From Bugula neritina (Eukaryota > Bryozoa > Gymnolaemata > Cheilostomatida > Bugulidae), in contig OZ037771.1 in NCBI GenBank assembly GCA_964035545.1, forward strand, positions 11,235,980 through 11,299,979: a stretch of 64,000 nucleotides of DNA, written 5' to 3'. The notes under the pieces are model-generated. The model was not told the DNA's origin and made no database searches. It was given only the letters and a program-made list of their open reading frames with translations. Below are positions 25,521 to 39,200 of the stretch, one piece after another; position 1 is the stretch's first letter; each line of letters starts with the position of its first letter. The translations under genes and the position numbers were made by a program.

Positions 25521-28500
25521 TCTTCTTTGGCTATCAAATACAAGCATTTATAAAATCGAAACTTTACCATTATAAGAACTCATTTTCTTTGAAATACATC
25601 AAGAGAGTAAAACTTTGAAAAGTAAGTCTCCTTTGTTCAAATAACTCTCCTAATTTTACAATATCTATTGTGTTGCCTTTGTAAAGGGAACTGCTTTACC
25701 AGTTCCTACAGAGGAAACTTCTTGCTTGGATACATAGAACGTGCCATGCTATGGACTATACTGGGCTGTACGCATTATTTAGACTGTTTTACTCTCACCA
25801 ACTACTATTAGCTTCTACAGGAATTAGCACAGGAGAAAAGCTGAACCCACATGTGAAAGTGTTTTATCTCATTATTGGAAGCCAGCCTATAATTAATTTA
25901 CATACCTTCCAGGGTTATAGCTCATTGGAATGAGGAATTTGAATGTTAATTTAAACAACAACTAATTTTTTGCTTAATATAAAAGAAAATATTGAGCTAA
26001 ATGTCACCAAACTGTTTTAATGAAAACACTGCATATTTAGAAGAGAAGCTTTGTTATTATCAAATGCATATTTGATAAACCACCCACAAATCACTCTTTA
26101 TCATAGCTTTCCAGTCAAAACCAAATATAAATTATAGTTTGTGAATTTAAAACTGCTGGCAAGCAAAGAAGTCGTACAAATATAACACCAAAAATGCTGA
26201 TTATGCCCAGTTAAAAGTTATATTTATTCCCTAAATGACAGAATGGACTGTGCTTTTCTAATTGCTTTCCTTGGCAAAATTAAAGCAAATGAACCAAGAG
26301 TTTGCAGTTAGGTCTTTCGGCTTTCACAGGAGCTAAATCATAATTCTGGCCACATATCTCAACCCACAGGTGTATGCAAAATTGTCGCATATAATGTAAA
26401 GTATATAAAATCAATCATTGAATTGCCTTAACTAATATGTTATGTAATACCGTATTACAATTATTTAAGAAAGTTGAATTTTCCGCTTGAGCTATCTAAG
26501 ACTGGATTATTGCTGTTTTATTGCTGTTGCTATGACTCCCGAGAGGCTAAACAATCTTGGATTTTCCGATTTAGAATTAATTAAAAGATGAGAAGCTACA
26601 GCCTCTCTGTGAGTTACTCGCAGCGCTGGTGCTCTGTTACATCATGCTATCATTTACATATTCTATTTATCAGTTTGATATATTACTCTAATTCAAACAT
26701 GCAATAAATTAACGGATTAAAGATTTCACCACAATTACGCATTGACGTTGAGTTGACAGGCCGAATGGCGAGTAATGCATAGACAACACTACAAACTTGA
26801 GGGTAGGGCAGATTTTCACTTTGATGATAATTATTATTCAAATTAGAATTAATTTACTCAAGTGTTTTGCTACTATAATTAGAATTTTTAGTTTAAGTCA
26901 TGCAAGACTTTTCATGGCTTTTGATTACATAATACTGATGAGGTAGCAGATCTGTAAGCAATTAGATCTTTCTGAACATAGGACAAAGTGTAAACAGTTT
27001 TATTGGTTCTATTTGCATATTTTATCAACAAATTAATATGTAGGAGTTAAAAAGGAAATCTATTGGAAAAATTATTTGTCCGATTTTGTTGTTAATAAAT
27101 TGCAATATACTTTTGTTTATTGTTTTTAAACATTTATAAATTATAAGCATTTGGTGTTGTAGGGAGTATGTACAGCTCAGTTACACCATGTTGGAGAAAG
27201 ATAATTACAACGAGAGCAAACAGTATGGATGAGAGAGGAATGCTTTGAACTCCCAAATACATTGTCTGAAGAAAAACAAAATCAATGAGTATAGTTGTCA
27301 CTTGTATTGATTACCTGCCTCAAAGTGATTGCTTGCCAATCAGTAAACCAGCTGGTAGAAGTGGTGCTATAGTGCCTTTGAGTAAATATCACATAAGCCA
27401 CACTATATATATATATACCGTTACATTTCATCTCTAGTTTTATAACAGGCTCTATTTAATAATAATGTTGGGCCCTCTCTAGTGGTAAACTGTAACTACT
27501 TATGAATTACCAGATATCATGCAGGCAAAGTAGTGTGAAGCATATAATAAATTTGCTGGCGTATGTAATGTGGTAGTGGTGCAGATACATACACGAAATT
27601 ATAGTGGTCAGCAGGACAGAATGCAAGTTATTTTTAGAACTAGCAGCCAATGACCAGTTCCTTTGAGCTCTCACCACTAATCAGTCTCTTCTCAGACTCT
27701 TAGCCAACCATTAAATACCCACACCAGCCAATTAAAAGCTTTCATTGAAAGCAATTTGTCTATTTTTGCTTTCTAGCTATGATGAAACAAGGTCTGCCAT
27801 TGCATTGCGTTGCACTAATACTATTTGAATCAACTTTATATATAAATTTTAGTAATTGACTTCAAACTAGTTCAATCAATCATACAATGAAACAAAGGGA
27901 GGGAAGAATTATTGGTAATTAGTTTTATGCACAACTTGCTAGGCTAGTAAACAGAAAAAATTATTTGCGTTTCAAAGACAAGATAATTAATTATTTGTTC
28001 TAGGATTAAAGTATTGTTATATAAGAAATTTTGGCATCCAGCCAGTTAAAGGCTGAAGATATTATAAGATGAAAGTCATTAGGGAAGGGTGCCTCTTGTC
28101 TGAAACACAGCAAAACCATTAAGTTTTATTACAACACAAGTTGGATCCAATTACTTTCACCTGCAGATATTGGGCAGGGAAATAGTTATGTTGGGCAGGT
28201 AAATAGTTATGACAGTTTTATTTCTCAAAAAATTTCAAACGAATGGATTTATCTTACCCTACAATTGAGTACAAAATCATGCAGTTTTAAATCATACTAT
28301 TTTAGAAATGCTGCTAGGCCAATAATGTTGCTCATTTAGTCCCCTACATCCCAAAGCTAATTTCTCTTTCATCTTCAAAACAAAACTGATTGCTATACAG
28401 GTGAGTAAATTTATCTAAATTGTGTTATTTAAGTAGTAATTTCATGCATCAATCACTTCTTTGCAAAGTAAATAAATCAGCATATAGCTCAGGTTTTCAA

Positions 28501-29194
28501 TTTGTCTGCTTTCCAAGCTATACTTTTATAAAACTTGATTAAGACCCAAGGCTACAAACGGACAGGTGTAAATAATATATACTTAGTGTAAACACACCAG
28601 TCTTTGTCTTTTATGTAGGCAAACATTATATTTAAATAATTGAAAAACACAATTTAATATGTAATACAAGTGTTACATAACACATTGCACACTTAAAATC
28701 AATACCTCATTAGTTGGTTGATGTTTCTCTTTCATAGGCAAGTTGTAAAAGCTGCTCAAATTTGGTATCTAAGCAGTTTGATTTCATACTTGCATTCAGC
28801 ACATGCAGTCTTCTATTAACAATCTTATTTTAAACATTATGCGAGCAAGATGCTACATGATAAAGAAAATAACATGCCAACACCAAGTTATTAAGAATTT
28901 TGTAAAATAAGCCTTACATCAAGAAGGGTTGGCATGCATTTTGTGTAGTGCATAATATCTCTTTCCACACATTACCAGACAAATTGGCACTGTAAAGGCT
29001 GAAACCATGATTATTATATTATAACAGTTTTAACATAGCCCATGATTATGGTCAGCAAGTATTATTTAAGATGAGTGGGAGTTGCCCTCTACTTTGAATG
29101 CAATGCACAGAATAATTACATTTGCAGTTACATTAACAGATAAATATATAAGTTGTAGATCGGATGATTAGATTGTTATGGTGGCTTAATTTTA

Positions 29195-29500
29195 GTTATA
29201 CATTATATTTACTCTATATAATATAGAGAGTAACATAATATTGTCTATAGTCTATGTAATATTATGCTATTTATATGTTATGTTTACTCTATATGTTATA
29301 CTACTTATATATATATATTTACTCTACGTAATATTATATACTAGTTATATATTGTATTTACTCTACAATCTATATATTATATACTATAGTTACATATTAT
29401 ATATTCCCTGTATAGTGCTATATACTAGTTATATGTCATAGTATGAACTCTATATTATGATATTTATACTAGCTTTACATTGTAGAGTATATAATACCCA
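29195..29500. repeat. AT-rich degenerate tandem repeat
   Basis: TATTTACTCTA and TATACTAGTTATAT motifs recur every 45-65 bases. The open frame across it is low-complexity Tyr/Leu/Ile and not a gene. Confidence 0.65.
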
Positions 29501-30386
29501 TCATTAATATATTGTTATATGTACTTTAAAAGTTTATTGCATCATCATATCTCACTTAAGTTTATAGTCACTATCTTTATAAGAATCCCGATGGAAAATG
29601 GTGTTTAAAGCAGAAAGTTTTTATAATTTGGTACAGGAGTAATTAACACTGAACTGCATGTATTATCATATAACAATGATTATAAATTTAGATATAATAT
29701 GAACATGAAATAATTCCAAATAAAGTGACTAGTGAGTTGTAAAGTCTCTACAATGAAAAGCCTACATAAAAATACCACATTGCTTCGTAACAGTTATGTA
29801 TTTCAAAGTGGTTGTTGTATGTATAATTTAACATAAATTAAAAGCTGTGTAACATTAGTTTACGTTTTCTGACTCATATATATGCTATCAGGCTCAGAGG
29901 CCAACTAAAAAGTTGAGATGTTTTTAATGTTGGTGCCAACAAGCTTATTAAAACAAATGATTTGAATATTTTAGCGAAAAGCTCGATGTGCAAGGCCTAC
30001 TGTGACGCCGCACACATATTTCCCTTTACACTGACATTTGCTAAGGTGCCTGTGGTTTAGAAAGTCAATAAATATTTTGTTTCATAAAATTTTGTTGACA
30101 ACATAAATTTATTTCACAATGAAAATGATATATTTAAAACATTTTATAGTTGAATTGAGACTGCAGACAACAGAAAGTATAAGATAATTTAGTTTTCAAA
30201 AACAAATATTCCAGTTAAACTAAAACAACAACTGGCAGCATTCACCTAATGAACACAAATATGATTTCAACTTAGATGTGAGATCACAAAACACAACAAG
30301 GAAGTATTCTGCTCATTGCTGTGGATTCTATCCAAACAGTAAAAACTAAAAGATCCCGTTAACAGAAACTTGTGTACATCAGCTTA

Positions 30387-30392
30387 TTTATT
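30387..30392 (-). terminator. HERC2: Probable HERC2 poly(A) signal (AATAAA)
   Basis: TTTATT on the plus strand gives AATAAA on the gene strand about 77 bases past the HERC2 stop codon. This implies a short 3' UTR. Confidence 0.5.
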
Positions 30393-30468
30393 ATGTGATG
30401 AGAAAAAAAGATTCAATTCAGATTTGGAAATGAGTTGAGGGGGAGAGACCGAGCCCCTAATCAGTCTC

Positions 30469-33400
30469 CTAGTCTGATAAGGTCCCATCGCTATCATCCA
30501 TCAGCATCTCAACACTTCCACTGCAAACAAATGAGAGCAATTGAGTAGAGAGTTAAGTGACTTGAGACACACGAGTCATCTGAGATGACTAAGTGACTTG
30601 AGACACACGAGTCATCTCAGAGAGAGTGGTGCGACATGACTATAGATGTGTAAAGGTGAGAATCACATGTCAACCTAAACCCTAAAACATTTCTGGCACT
30701 ATTAGAAAGTAAGAGAGAGAGAGACTAGGACTAGAAGGATCCGTACCTGTAGGAGTGCATGTCCTCCTCCTCGATACCTGCTATGCTGACTGAGTCATTG
30801 TCCGTGTCATCGCTGTCGCTGTCAGCATCATCTTGACCACTGAACGCTATCCTAGCATAGTCATCAGTGTCTACAAAGCAAAGAGGACACAACTCCAAAA
30901 CTCACACCTTAGAACAAGGAACAGTGTGTAACATTGGCAAGCCTTAGGTTAGTTGCTCACTTTGCTAACAGGCAGTTAAACAGATTTAGCGAATTCAGTC
31001 ATTGCATTTTTAGATATGAGCAATTTAAGCTCTTACATTAATATATACTATTCATGTTTTCAGATGAAAAATCGGTTTTTTAGCTGGAACTGAATACTAT
31101 TGACATTGAGAGGAAAAGAGATATCTGAGAATGTACAGGCACTTAGCTCCAGTAGCCGTGGAAAATCTTACTATTGGCACACAGTAGACTCTAAAATAAT
31201 TTTTTCTTACAGCTTTCTCCTACTTATAACTTTCAAACTAGATGTCAGTACAGGTGGTATTGAATTTGTAATCAATTGCTGCCTTGCAGTAACTGTGTAT
31301 GACTGGTTAACTTACCTATACTATTACAGAAGTAGATGACTGGTTAACTTACCTATACTCTTACAGAAGTAGATGACTGGTTAACTTACCTATACTCCTA
31401 CAGAAGTAGATGACTGGTTAACTTACCTATACTCTTGTAGAAGTAGATGACTGCTTAACTTACCTATACTCTTACAGAAGTAGATTGCATACTTCAGCTT
31501 GTCCCTCAGCACCTCCAGAGATGTGTACTTTGGCATTTTCAGCAGAAAGAAACAGGTGTAGCTCTCAGGTAGAAAGTTATCTGGGGGTTCATACTTGTCC
31601 ATAACCTAAATAGTTGAAATGTTATATTTTCACCTTTATACTGAGAAGGTGAAGGACATTACTATAGCAATACGCTGTATAAACAGGGTGAAATACATGT
31701 ATGAAGCCAGCAAACAACATTTAATTTATATTAAAATGTAAAAAGCCACTCTCTTGTAGTTTATTTTCAAAGTATCCCGAGTTACTTGGGCTGCAGCTAC
31801 TTCAAAGAGCAAATGTCTAATTACAGGAAAACAGAATGTCTCCTCTCAATGTCACCGGAACATAATGAGAGCAAGTGCTTTCCATGTGCGCACATGTCCA
31901 CATCGTAGTGTAGTAAATGTTAGCCAGAACACATTCCAACCCCACTTCACCTGCACACACCTTGTCAAGGTGACAGCTCATCACATCATATCAATATATA
32001 AACTGTTACCTGAAGTACAAAATCTCTGCCTCTGAAATCAGCAACAGTACGGGGCAGTCTGGTACGCCCCCAAACAAATCTGAGGAAGAGACTGCGCTCT
32101 ACGTTACTAAACTCTTCCATAACTTGCCAAAACCAAGAAATGAGATTGTCAGTTGAATCAACTCCTTTGTACACAGCAACCTAGAAGTGACAATAACATG
32201 ACTAGCTATGTACGCCCAGTAAGATACAATAATCTGTATTTGTCATTTAGTAGACATTCAGTACCTTCGTGAAGCCTGATATTTTATTAGTTATTTCAGA
32301 TGAAACCCCAATAGTCATTTGATTCTAATATAACAAGGTTAGAAAAGACTCGCTATAAGCTTTTAGGTGGAAATGACGACACCATTGCACTGTTCTATTA
32401 CAGAGAGCATGCAACTCCACACAGCATGTACCGTGTCTATAATTTAGGCACAACTCACTTTAATACAAAACCGTTTCACAAATTCCGATACAGCAGACAG
32501 TTTTTGAAGACAAGCCTGTTGAATACTTACACTCTTGAGCAAATGGAGGGGAATTTCAGGGCTACCACAGGACATGGCCTCTAATTCTGGACCGGTAAAC
32601 AGAGCCAACAGTGGGACGGGTATCACTTTGACCATGCCCTCCCTCACCCACTTGATCTGTTCATTGCATTCATTGAGTCTGTAGAGAAAGAAAATCTTAA
32701 TAACTTGATATATAACCACTGTACTACTACTACTCTATATACAACCACTGTACTACTACTCTATATACAACCACTGTACTACTACTCTATATACAACCAC
32801 TATACTACTACTCTATATACAACCACTGTACTAGGTACTACTCTATATACAACCACTGTACTACTACTCTATATACAACCACTGTACTACTACTCTATAT
32901 ACAACCACTATACTACTACTCTATATACAACCACTATACTACTACTCTATATACAACCACTAGTAAGTAATGAATACATAGAAAGTGTACCTGTACTTAA
33001 TAGCCAAGTTGATATACTCCTGCCGATTGTCTGGAGTTATCTTGCTGTACTTTGGACTGAGTCGAACTTCCTGTCCAATAATACCGCTCGTACTGAACGA
33101 CAAGTCGGCCGAAATCAACATGTCATCACTCATTTCCTTTATACACTTCAGACCTGCAAGAATGTAACAGTTTATGAGTGCTGCTCACTACACACTCACC
33201 TGTTCAATGCACACTCACCTGTTCAGTACACACTCACCTGTTCACTACACACTCAACTGTTCACTCCCCTCTTGCCTGTTCAATACTCTCACCTATGCAT
33301 TAGACTCACCTGTTTACTTCAAATTCACCTGGACACTACACTCACCCGGTCACTACACTCACCCGGTCAACACACACTGAAACACTGACCTGGTAGAAAG

Positions 33401-36234
33401 TCTTTATCCACTTCTGTAATATCTGAGGTGACGAGGTCTTCTCCCACCAGCTGCTTCCAGACAGGCTCTGCTAGTGACAGAGAGAGAGGGTTACCTGTTC
33501 TTACAGACACACCTGGCAACAGACAACATGTTCACTCATAGCAGGTCATGTGACAGGAGAGGACATATAGATGCATCACATGCACACACAGATATATGTA
33601 CATGTCTTCAGTATATAACACCTTAGCAGGTCTAGACTAGACGAAGCTAATTCAACTCACAAATGAGAATGTCAGAGTTCAGATACAGAACAGAGTTCTA
33701 AGCTGTTCACCTAAACCCTGTATTGTGTAATCTCTTGTTTGGTAGGTTCTATTCTACGGTACAGGCTGAGTAATATAGTGACCTAGCACCAAGGTGAGTA
33801 ATATACTGACCTAGCACCAGGGTGAGTAATATACTGACCTAGCACCAGGGTGAGTAATATACTGACCTAGCACCAGGGTGAGTAATATACTGACCTAGCA
33901 CCAGGGTGAGTAATATACTGACCTAGCACCAGGGTGAGTAATATACTGACCTAGCACCAGGGTGAGTAATATACTGACCTAGCACCAGGGTGAGTAATAT
34001 ACTGACCTAGCACCAGGGTGAGTAATATACTGACCTAGCACCAGGGTGAGTAATATACTGACCTAGCACCAGGGTGAGTAATATACTGACCTAGCACCAG
34101 GGTGAGTAATATACTGACCTAGCACCAGGGTGAGTAATATACTGACCTAGCACCAGGGTGAGTAGCACCAGGGTGAGTAATATACTGACCTAGCACCAGG
34201 GTGAGTAATATACTGACCTAGCACCAGGGTGAGTAGCACCAGGGTGAGTAATATACTAACCTAGCACCAGGGTGAGTAATATACTGACCTAGCCACCAGG
34301 GTGAGTAATATACTGACCTAGCACCAGGGTGAGTAATATACTGACCTAGCACCAGGGTGAGTAATATACTGACCTAGCACCAGGGTGAGTAATATACTGA
34401 CCTAGCACCAGGGTGAGTAATATACTGACCTAGCACCAGGGTGAGTAATATACTGACCTAGCACCAGGGTGAGTAATATACTGACCTAGCACCAGGGTGA
34501 GTAATATACTGACCTAGCACCAGGGTGAGTAATATACTGACCTAGCACCAGGGTAAGTAATATACTGACCTAGCACCAGGGTGAGTAATATACTGACCTA
34601 GCACCAGGGTGAGTAATATACTGACCTAGCAATATGCCCAGCATTCTGAACATGTTATGATGAATCTTCTTATTGCTGCTTGGATTCAACAGGAAACAGT
34701 CCCTGTTTGCTCCAGAGTCTGATCTTCCATTTGGAGTCTGGCAGAGAATAGCCACACTGCCGTTTTGGAGTTCATCGGAGATTTCAGCAATGGACTCGCT
34801 GTATCCCCCTCCGCAATCATCCACCTAGGAAAATAGAAGGGGCCAGCCAATCAAGGCACACTACACTATGAGCTAACCAATTAAAGCAGAGTTAACTTCA
34901 CAGCAAGTAGTGCTGGGACTGGATGTATATGTGGTGGGTAATGTGATAGAGAACTCTAAAATTTTATATTTAAAATTTAGTGTGATGGATACAGAACATA
35001 AAATATAAAAAGAAAGAGTATAGTAACTGCATGGGTATAATTATTATATAAACTGCAGGGGGGGGGGGTTTCATTATTAACTACCAGGCAAACATTAAAA
35101 CACTGCAACTCGTTCCTGCTTTTGGACAATTACATTTATTTGAATATTTGGTGAAAACACCAGCATTGAAACTCTCTTGAATATGACTTCCAGCAAAATT
35201 ATTAAATTTTCTACTCCCAAAAACCTAACAGGTATATACCAGATAGCTATTGTTAACAGTTAAGAGAAACCGTAGCAAGGGACACATGCTTAAGCTGCCA
35301 ACACTACCATTACTGAGTATTAGGAGCCAGTGTTAGTAATAATAGTACTAGCACTGAATACTATTAGTTAGTACTGACACTGAGTACTATAAGTTAGTAC
35401 TGGTACTCACAGATTCACCGACGAACTGTACTTTCCACAGTCGACTGGCCAACATGAGATTTGGGTGAGTAAATACAGACATCTTTGATACAACCTGACC
35501 AAACACTGACTTCATACCATCGGGGCCTGCTAGACCGCCCCGTAGTCTTGCCTTTTTAGCCTGAGACACACAAATATATAACTTGCTAGCTGCTGGAGAT
35601 GGTTGAACTTCAACTAAATGTTGCAAATGATAGGAACCAAGTTTTATGCTGTGAAATACTATTTTTCTTTAAAATAACAAAACAATGGTCATATCTTTTG
35701 AAATATTAATAAGATACAACCACTGAAAACTTTAATAGACATAGTAATGTCTAACAATACTATATTTATAACTGGAAACACATATTTTGAGAAAAATTGT
35801 GGAAATACGCAACACAACAGACAAAATGTTTTCCTTTCAAGGTTATCAGTGTGAAACACATTAGGTTTTGGAAGATAAAAGAACACAACTTTTCCTGCGG
35901 ATATCATTACCGTTTACTCCCTCAGTGTGAAATAATACAACCTCATCTGCTTACTTTGGTAACCTTTGGACCATGAAACTTCTACTCTACATGAGCTCTA
36001 TACTAAATACATCTGAGCACATATACAGGCTTTACCTGGTATCTGTTGAGCTCAATGACAGGACCGTGAGACTTGTCCCTCATCATGGTCATCTGGATAT
36101 TCTTACGGAACACCGAGTCTTTACTACGGGGGATGAGAATCTTCCTCAGACACATGGTAACGCAGTCCTCCTTCAGGTTCACCAGGGGAGTGATAGGGCA
36201 GTAGAGATCCGAGAAGTGGTGCAGCAGAATCAGT
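30469..36234 (-). CDS. HERC2: HERC2 HECT catalytic domain and acidic tail (exons 42-51 of window)
   Basis: Exons 36036-36234, 35411-35560, 34626-34824, 33390-33512, 32991-33153, 32531-32678, 32010-32180, 31464-31605, 30747-30870 and 30469-30520. The HECT N lobe shows [42 protein letters not shown] and EVDKDFLP; the E2-binding and hinge parts include [13 protein letters not shown]. The C lobe has [17 protein letters not shown] and [15 protein letters not shown], in which the Cys codon at 31552-31554 is the ubiquitin-accepting residue. The last two exons encode an acidic Asp/Ser tail ([18 protein letters not shown]) ending in DGTLSD. All catalytic elements are intact. Confidence 0.97.
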
Positions 36235-39200
36235 CTGCGTGTGATAAACATAGTTTGATATACTGGGACGTAATATACTGGGGTGTAACACACTGGGATG
36301 TAATACACTGGGCCATAATTTACTGGGCCATAATATACTGGGGCGTAATATACTGGGGCGTAATATAATGGGGTGTAATATACTGGGGCGTAATACACTG
36401 GCGCGGTAATATACTGAGGCACAAGATACTGGTTTGAGCTGAGAGTGAAAGCATATGTTCATTTCATACCAACATGTCTTGGTTCTACTATGAGAACTGT
36501 AGTATTAGCTGTATAAAAACTAAAGCATAAAACAGAAACATATTCCCAGACCCTCATAACTTCAGAACTATTTGCCCAAATTACTTTTGTTCAAATATCC
36601 AAGTGCAGGTGCACCTGATTAACTATACCAATAGCACAGAATGACGTTTTTACAAAGCTGTGTAAATATATTGCATACATTATAATACTATTAGCATGAA
36701 ATGCCAGGGTAATTGCATCACATGATGTAGACTATAGATATATACTTTGGTTTGTATCCCTTTTACTACAATGCTACTGTGTATAGCACAAACCTGTTCC
36801 TTAGTGTCGACATTGGCAGGTGGTTTAGATGGTTGTACTCCATTGGTACAGAGTTGGGGGCCTTCCCTTGACTTTCCGGTTTATTAGTGGACCAGGCTAC
36901 ACTGTGTGCAGATCCACAGGCTACATTTGTGATTCTCTTTCCTGTAAAGTAGTTAAACAGTTCACCATAAAACCAGCAGGAGATGAGATGTCAGTGTGCC
37001 TTATACAGCACACATAACAAAAATACAGGAGAGGTAAATGTAGGTATTGCGCAAGCATATATATTTATATTTGTTAATAAAGAATAAGCATACATCACAC
37101 AAATGTATAATTTTTAATTTTAAAAATATTTTCACAAGCAAAAGCAGGTATATATTTACTGTACCTACTATAAAGCATATATTATACATGTGACTAGATA
37201 AAGGTGCGAATGCTGAGGCTGTAGACTTAGTTGTATAGAAACTAAAATAAGCCTGAATGGCTGTACCCAAGTGACACCCAGTATTAGAGCTACTGTATAT
37301 CATAATATAACTGACAAGTATATTGATTCAAAAGAAAACATATAACATAATGCAATATATAATAATATAATATAATAGAACTAAGATAAAATAGACCAAA
37401 ACATGGGTAGATGGATATTCAAAGATCAATTGAATGGCAAGAACAAGAATGGTTGATTTAGATCAGGGCTGTCCAACAGGCGGCCCCAGGGCCGGATGTG
37501 GTCCCCAGCCTACATTTATGTGGCCCTCAAAGGCATAAAGCTAAAATTATTTTCCACACGTATACAAAAATTAGAGTAAAAAACTACCTTTTAAATGTCT
37601 TATTTATACACATGCTACAAAGCATATAGCCTATAGTAACTATTTGGACTTTATTGTGTAATGATTCACAGGAATTTGGAGTAGAGTAAATTGAAAAATA
37701 CTGATGCTGTGGCCCCCTTCAGAGCAAGCTCAAGTTTCCAATGTGGCCCTCGCCACAGAATGTTCTCTTTCAGTGGCCTTTGCTCTGTCAAGGTTGGACA
37801 CCCCTGACTTGGCTATGCAGAACCACGCTACCCACAAAGACTAAACAAGTTAGGGCAAGAATACAGCTGCTTCCTACCAGGCCACATGTAATGACATCAT
37901 ACTCTATAATATTACATAATACAGTCTATAGACAAAGAGCTGCAACTATACCCTTGAGTCCAGTGACTAGCTTAGGTTTCTGTATAGCATTGGTAGTTCC
38001 ATCTCCGAGTTGTCCCTCGTCATTATCTCCCCATGTGAATACTTCGTTATTACTGCATACAGCCACACAGTGCAGGGAGCCGCACGCAATCTCTACGATC
38101 TGCTTCCCTTTGAACTCCGCTACCTGTTTGGGCCATCTCACGTGTTCGTCTGAGCCATGACCCAGTCTGTGGTAGTCTCCCTTGCCCCTGTCGGTCAGGT
38201 GAGATGTTACTAGCATATGTATAGAGCGTCAGGTGTGGTGATACAGTAACTAGGTGTGGTGATACAGTAACTAGGTGTGGTGATACAGTAACTAGGTGTG
38301 GTGATACAGTAACTAGGTGTGGTGATACAGTAACTAGGTGTGGTGATACAGTAACTAGGTGAGGTGATACAGTAACTAGGTGTGGTGATACAGTAACTAG
38401 GTGAGGTGATACAGTAACTAGGTGAGGTGATACAGTAACCAGGTGTGGTGATACAGTAACTAGGTGTGGTGATACAGTAACTAGGTGTGGTGATACAGTA
38501 ACTAGGTGTGGTGATACAGTAGCTAGGTGAGGTGATACAATAACTAGGTGTGGTGATACAGTAACTAGGTGAGGTGATACAGTAACCAGGTGTGGTGATA
38601 CAGTAACTAGGTGTGGTGATACAGTAACTAGGTGTGGTGATACAGTAACTAGGTGTGGTGATACAGTAACTAGGTGTGGTGATACAGTAACTAGGTGTGG
38701 TGATACAGTAACTAGGTGAGGTGATACAGTAACTAGGTGTGGTGATACAGTAACTAGGTGAGGTGATACAGTAACTAGGTGAGGTGATACAGTAACCAGG
38801 TGTGGTGATACAGTAACTAGGTGTGGTGATACAGTAACTAGGTGTGGTGATACAGTAACTAGGTGTGGTGATACAGTAGCTAGGTGAGGTGATACAATAA
38901 CTAGGTGTGGTGATACAGTAACTAGGTGAGGTGATACAGTAACCAGGTGTGGTGATACAGTAACTAGGTGTGGTAATACAGTAACTAGGTGTGGTGATAC
39001 AGTAACTAGGTGTGGTGATACAGTAACTAGGTGTGGTGATACAGTAACTAGGTGTGGTGATACAGTAACTAGGTGTGGTGATACAGTAACTAGGTGAGGT
39101 GATACAGTAACTAGGTGTGGTGATACAGTAACTAGGTGAGGTAATACAGTAACTAGGTGAGGTGATACAGTAACCAGGTGTGGTGATACAGTAACTAGGT

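Larger units (their letters stand above)
21320..30386. other. Intergenic region between HERC2 and the cadherin gene
   Basis: About 9 kb with no exon recognised on either strand. It must contain the cadherin promoter and 5' UTR near 21.3-21.5 kb, but I see no decisive core-promoter motif. It also holds a short (TTGGG)n run, a tRNA-like fragment, a 25-bp tandem repeat and an AT-rich degenerate array. Confidence 0.6.

Noticed and set aside
32705-33388. 227-codon plus-strand frame
   Set aside because: It crosses two tandem arrays and is antisense to HERC2 exon 46; composition is repeat-driven.
33766-34625. CRISPR-like regular repeats
   Set aside because: Units are directly adjacent with no unique spacers, in an intron of an animal gene.
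35973-36462. Overlapping frames with ITYYAPVYY-like repeats on both strands
   Set aside because: They come from the 15-bp array; only 36036-36234 minus is coding (HECT).
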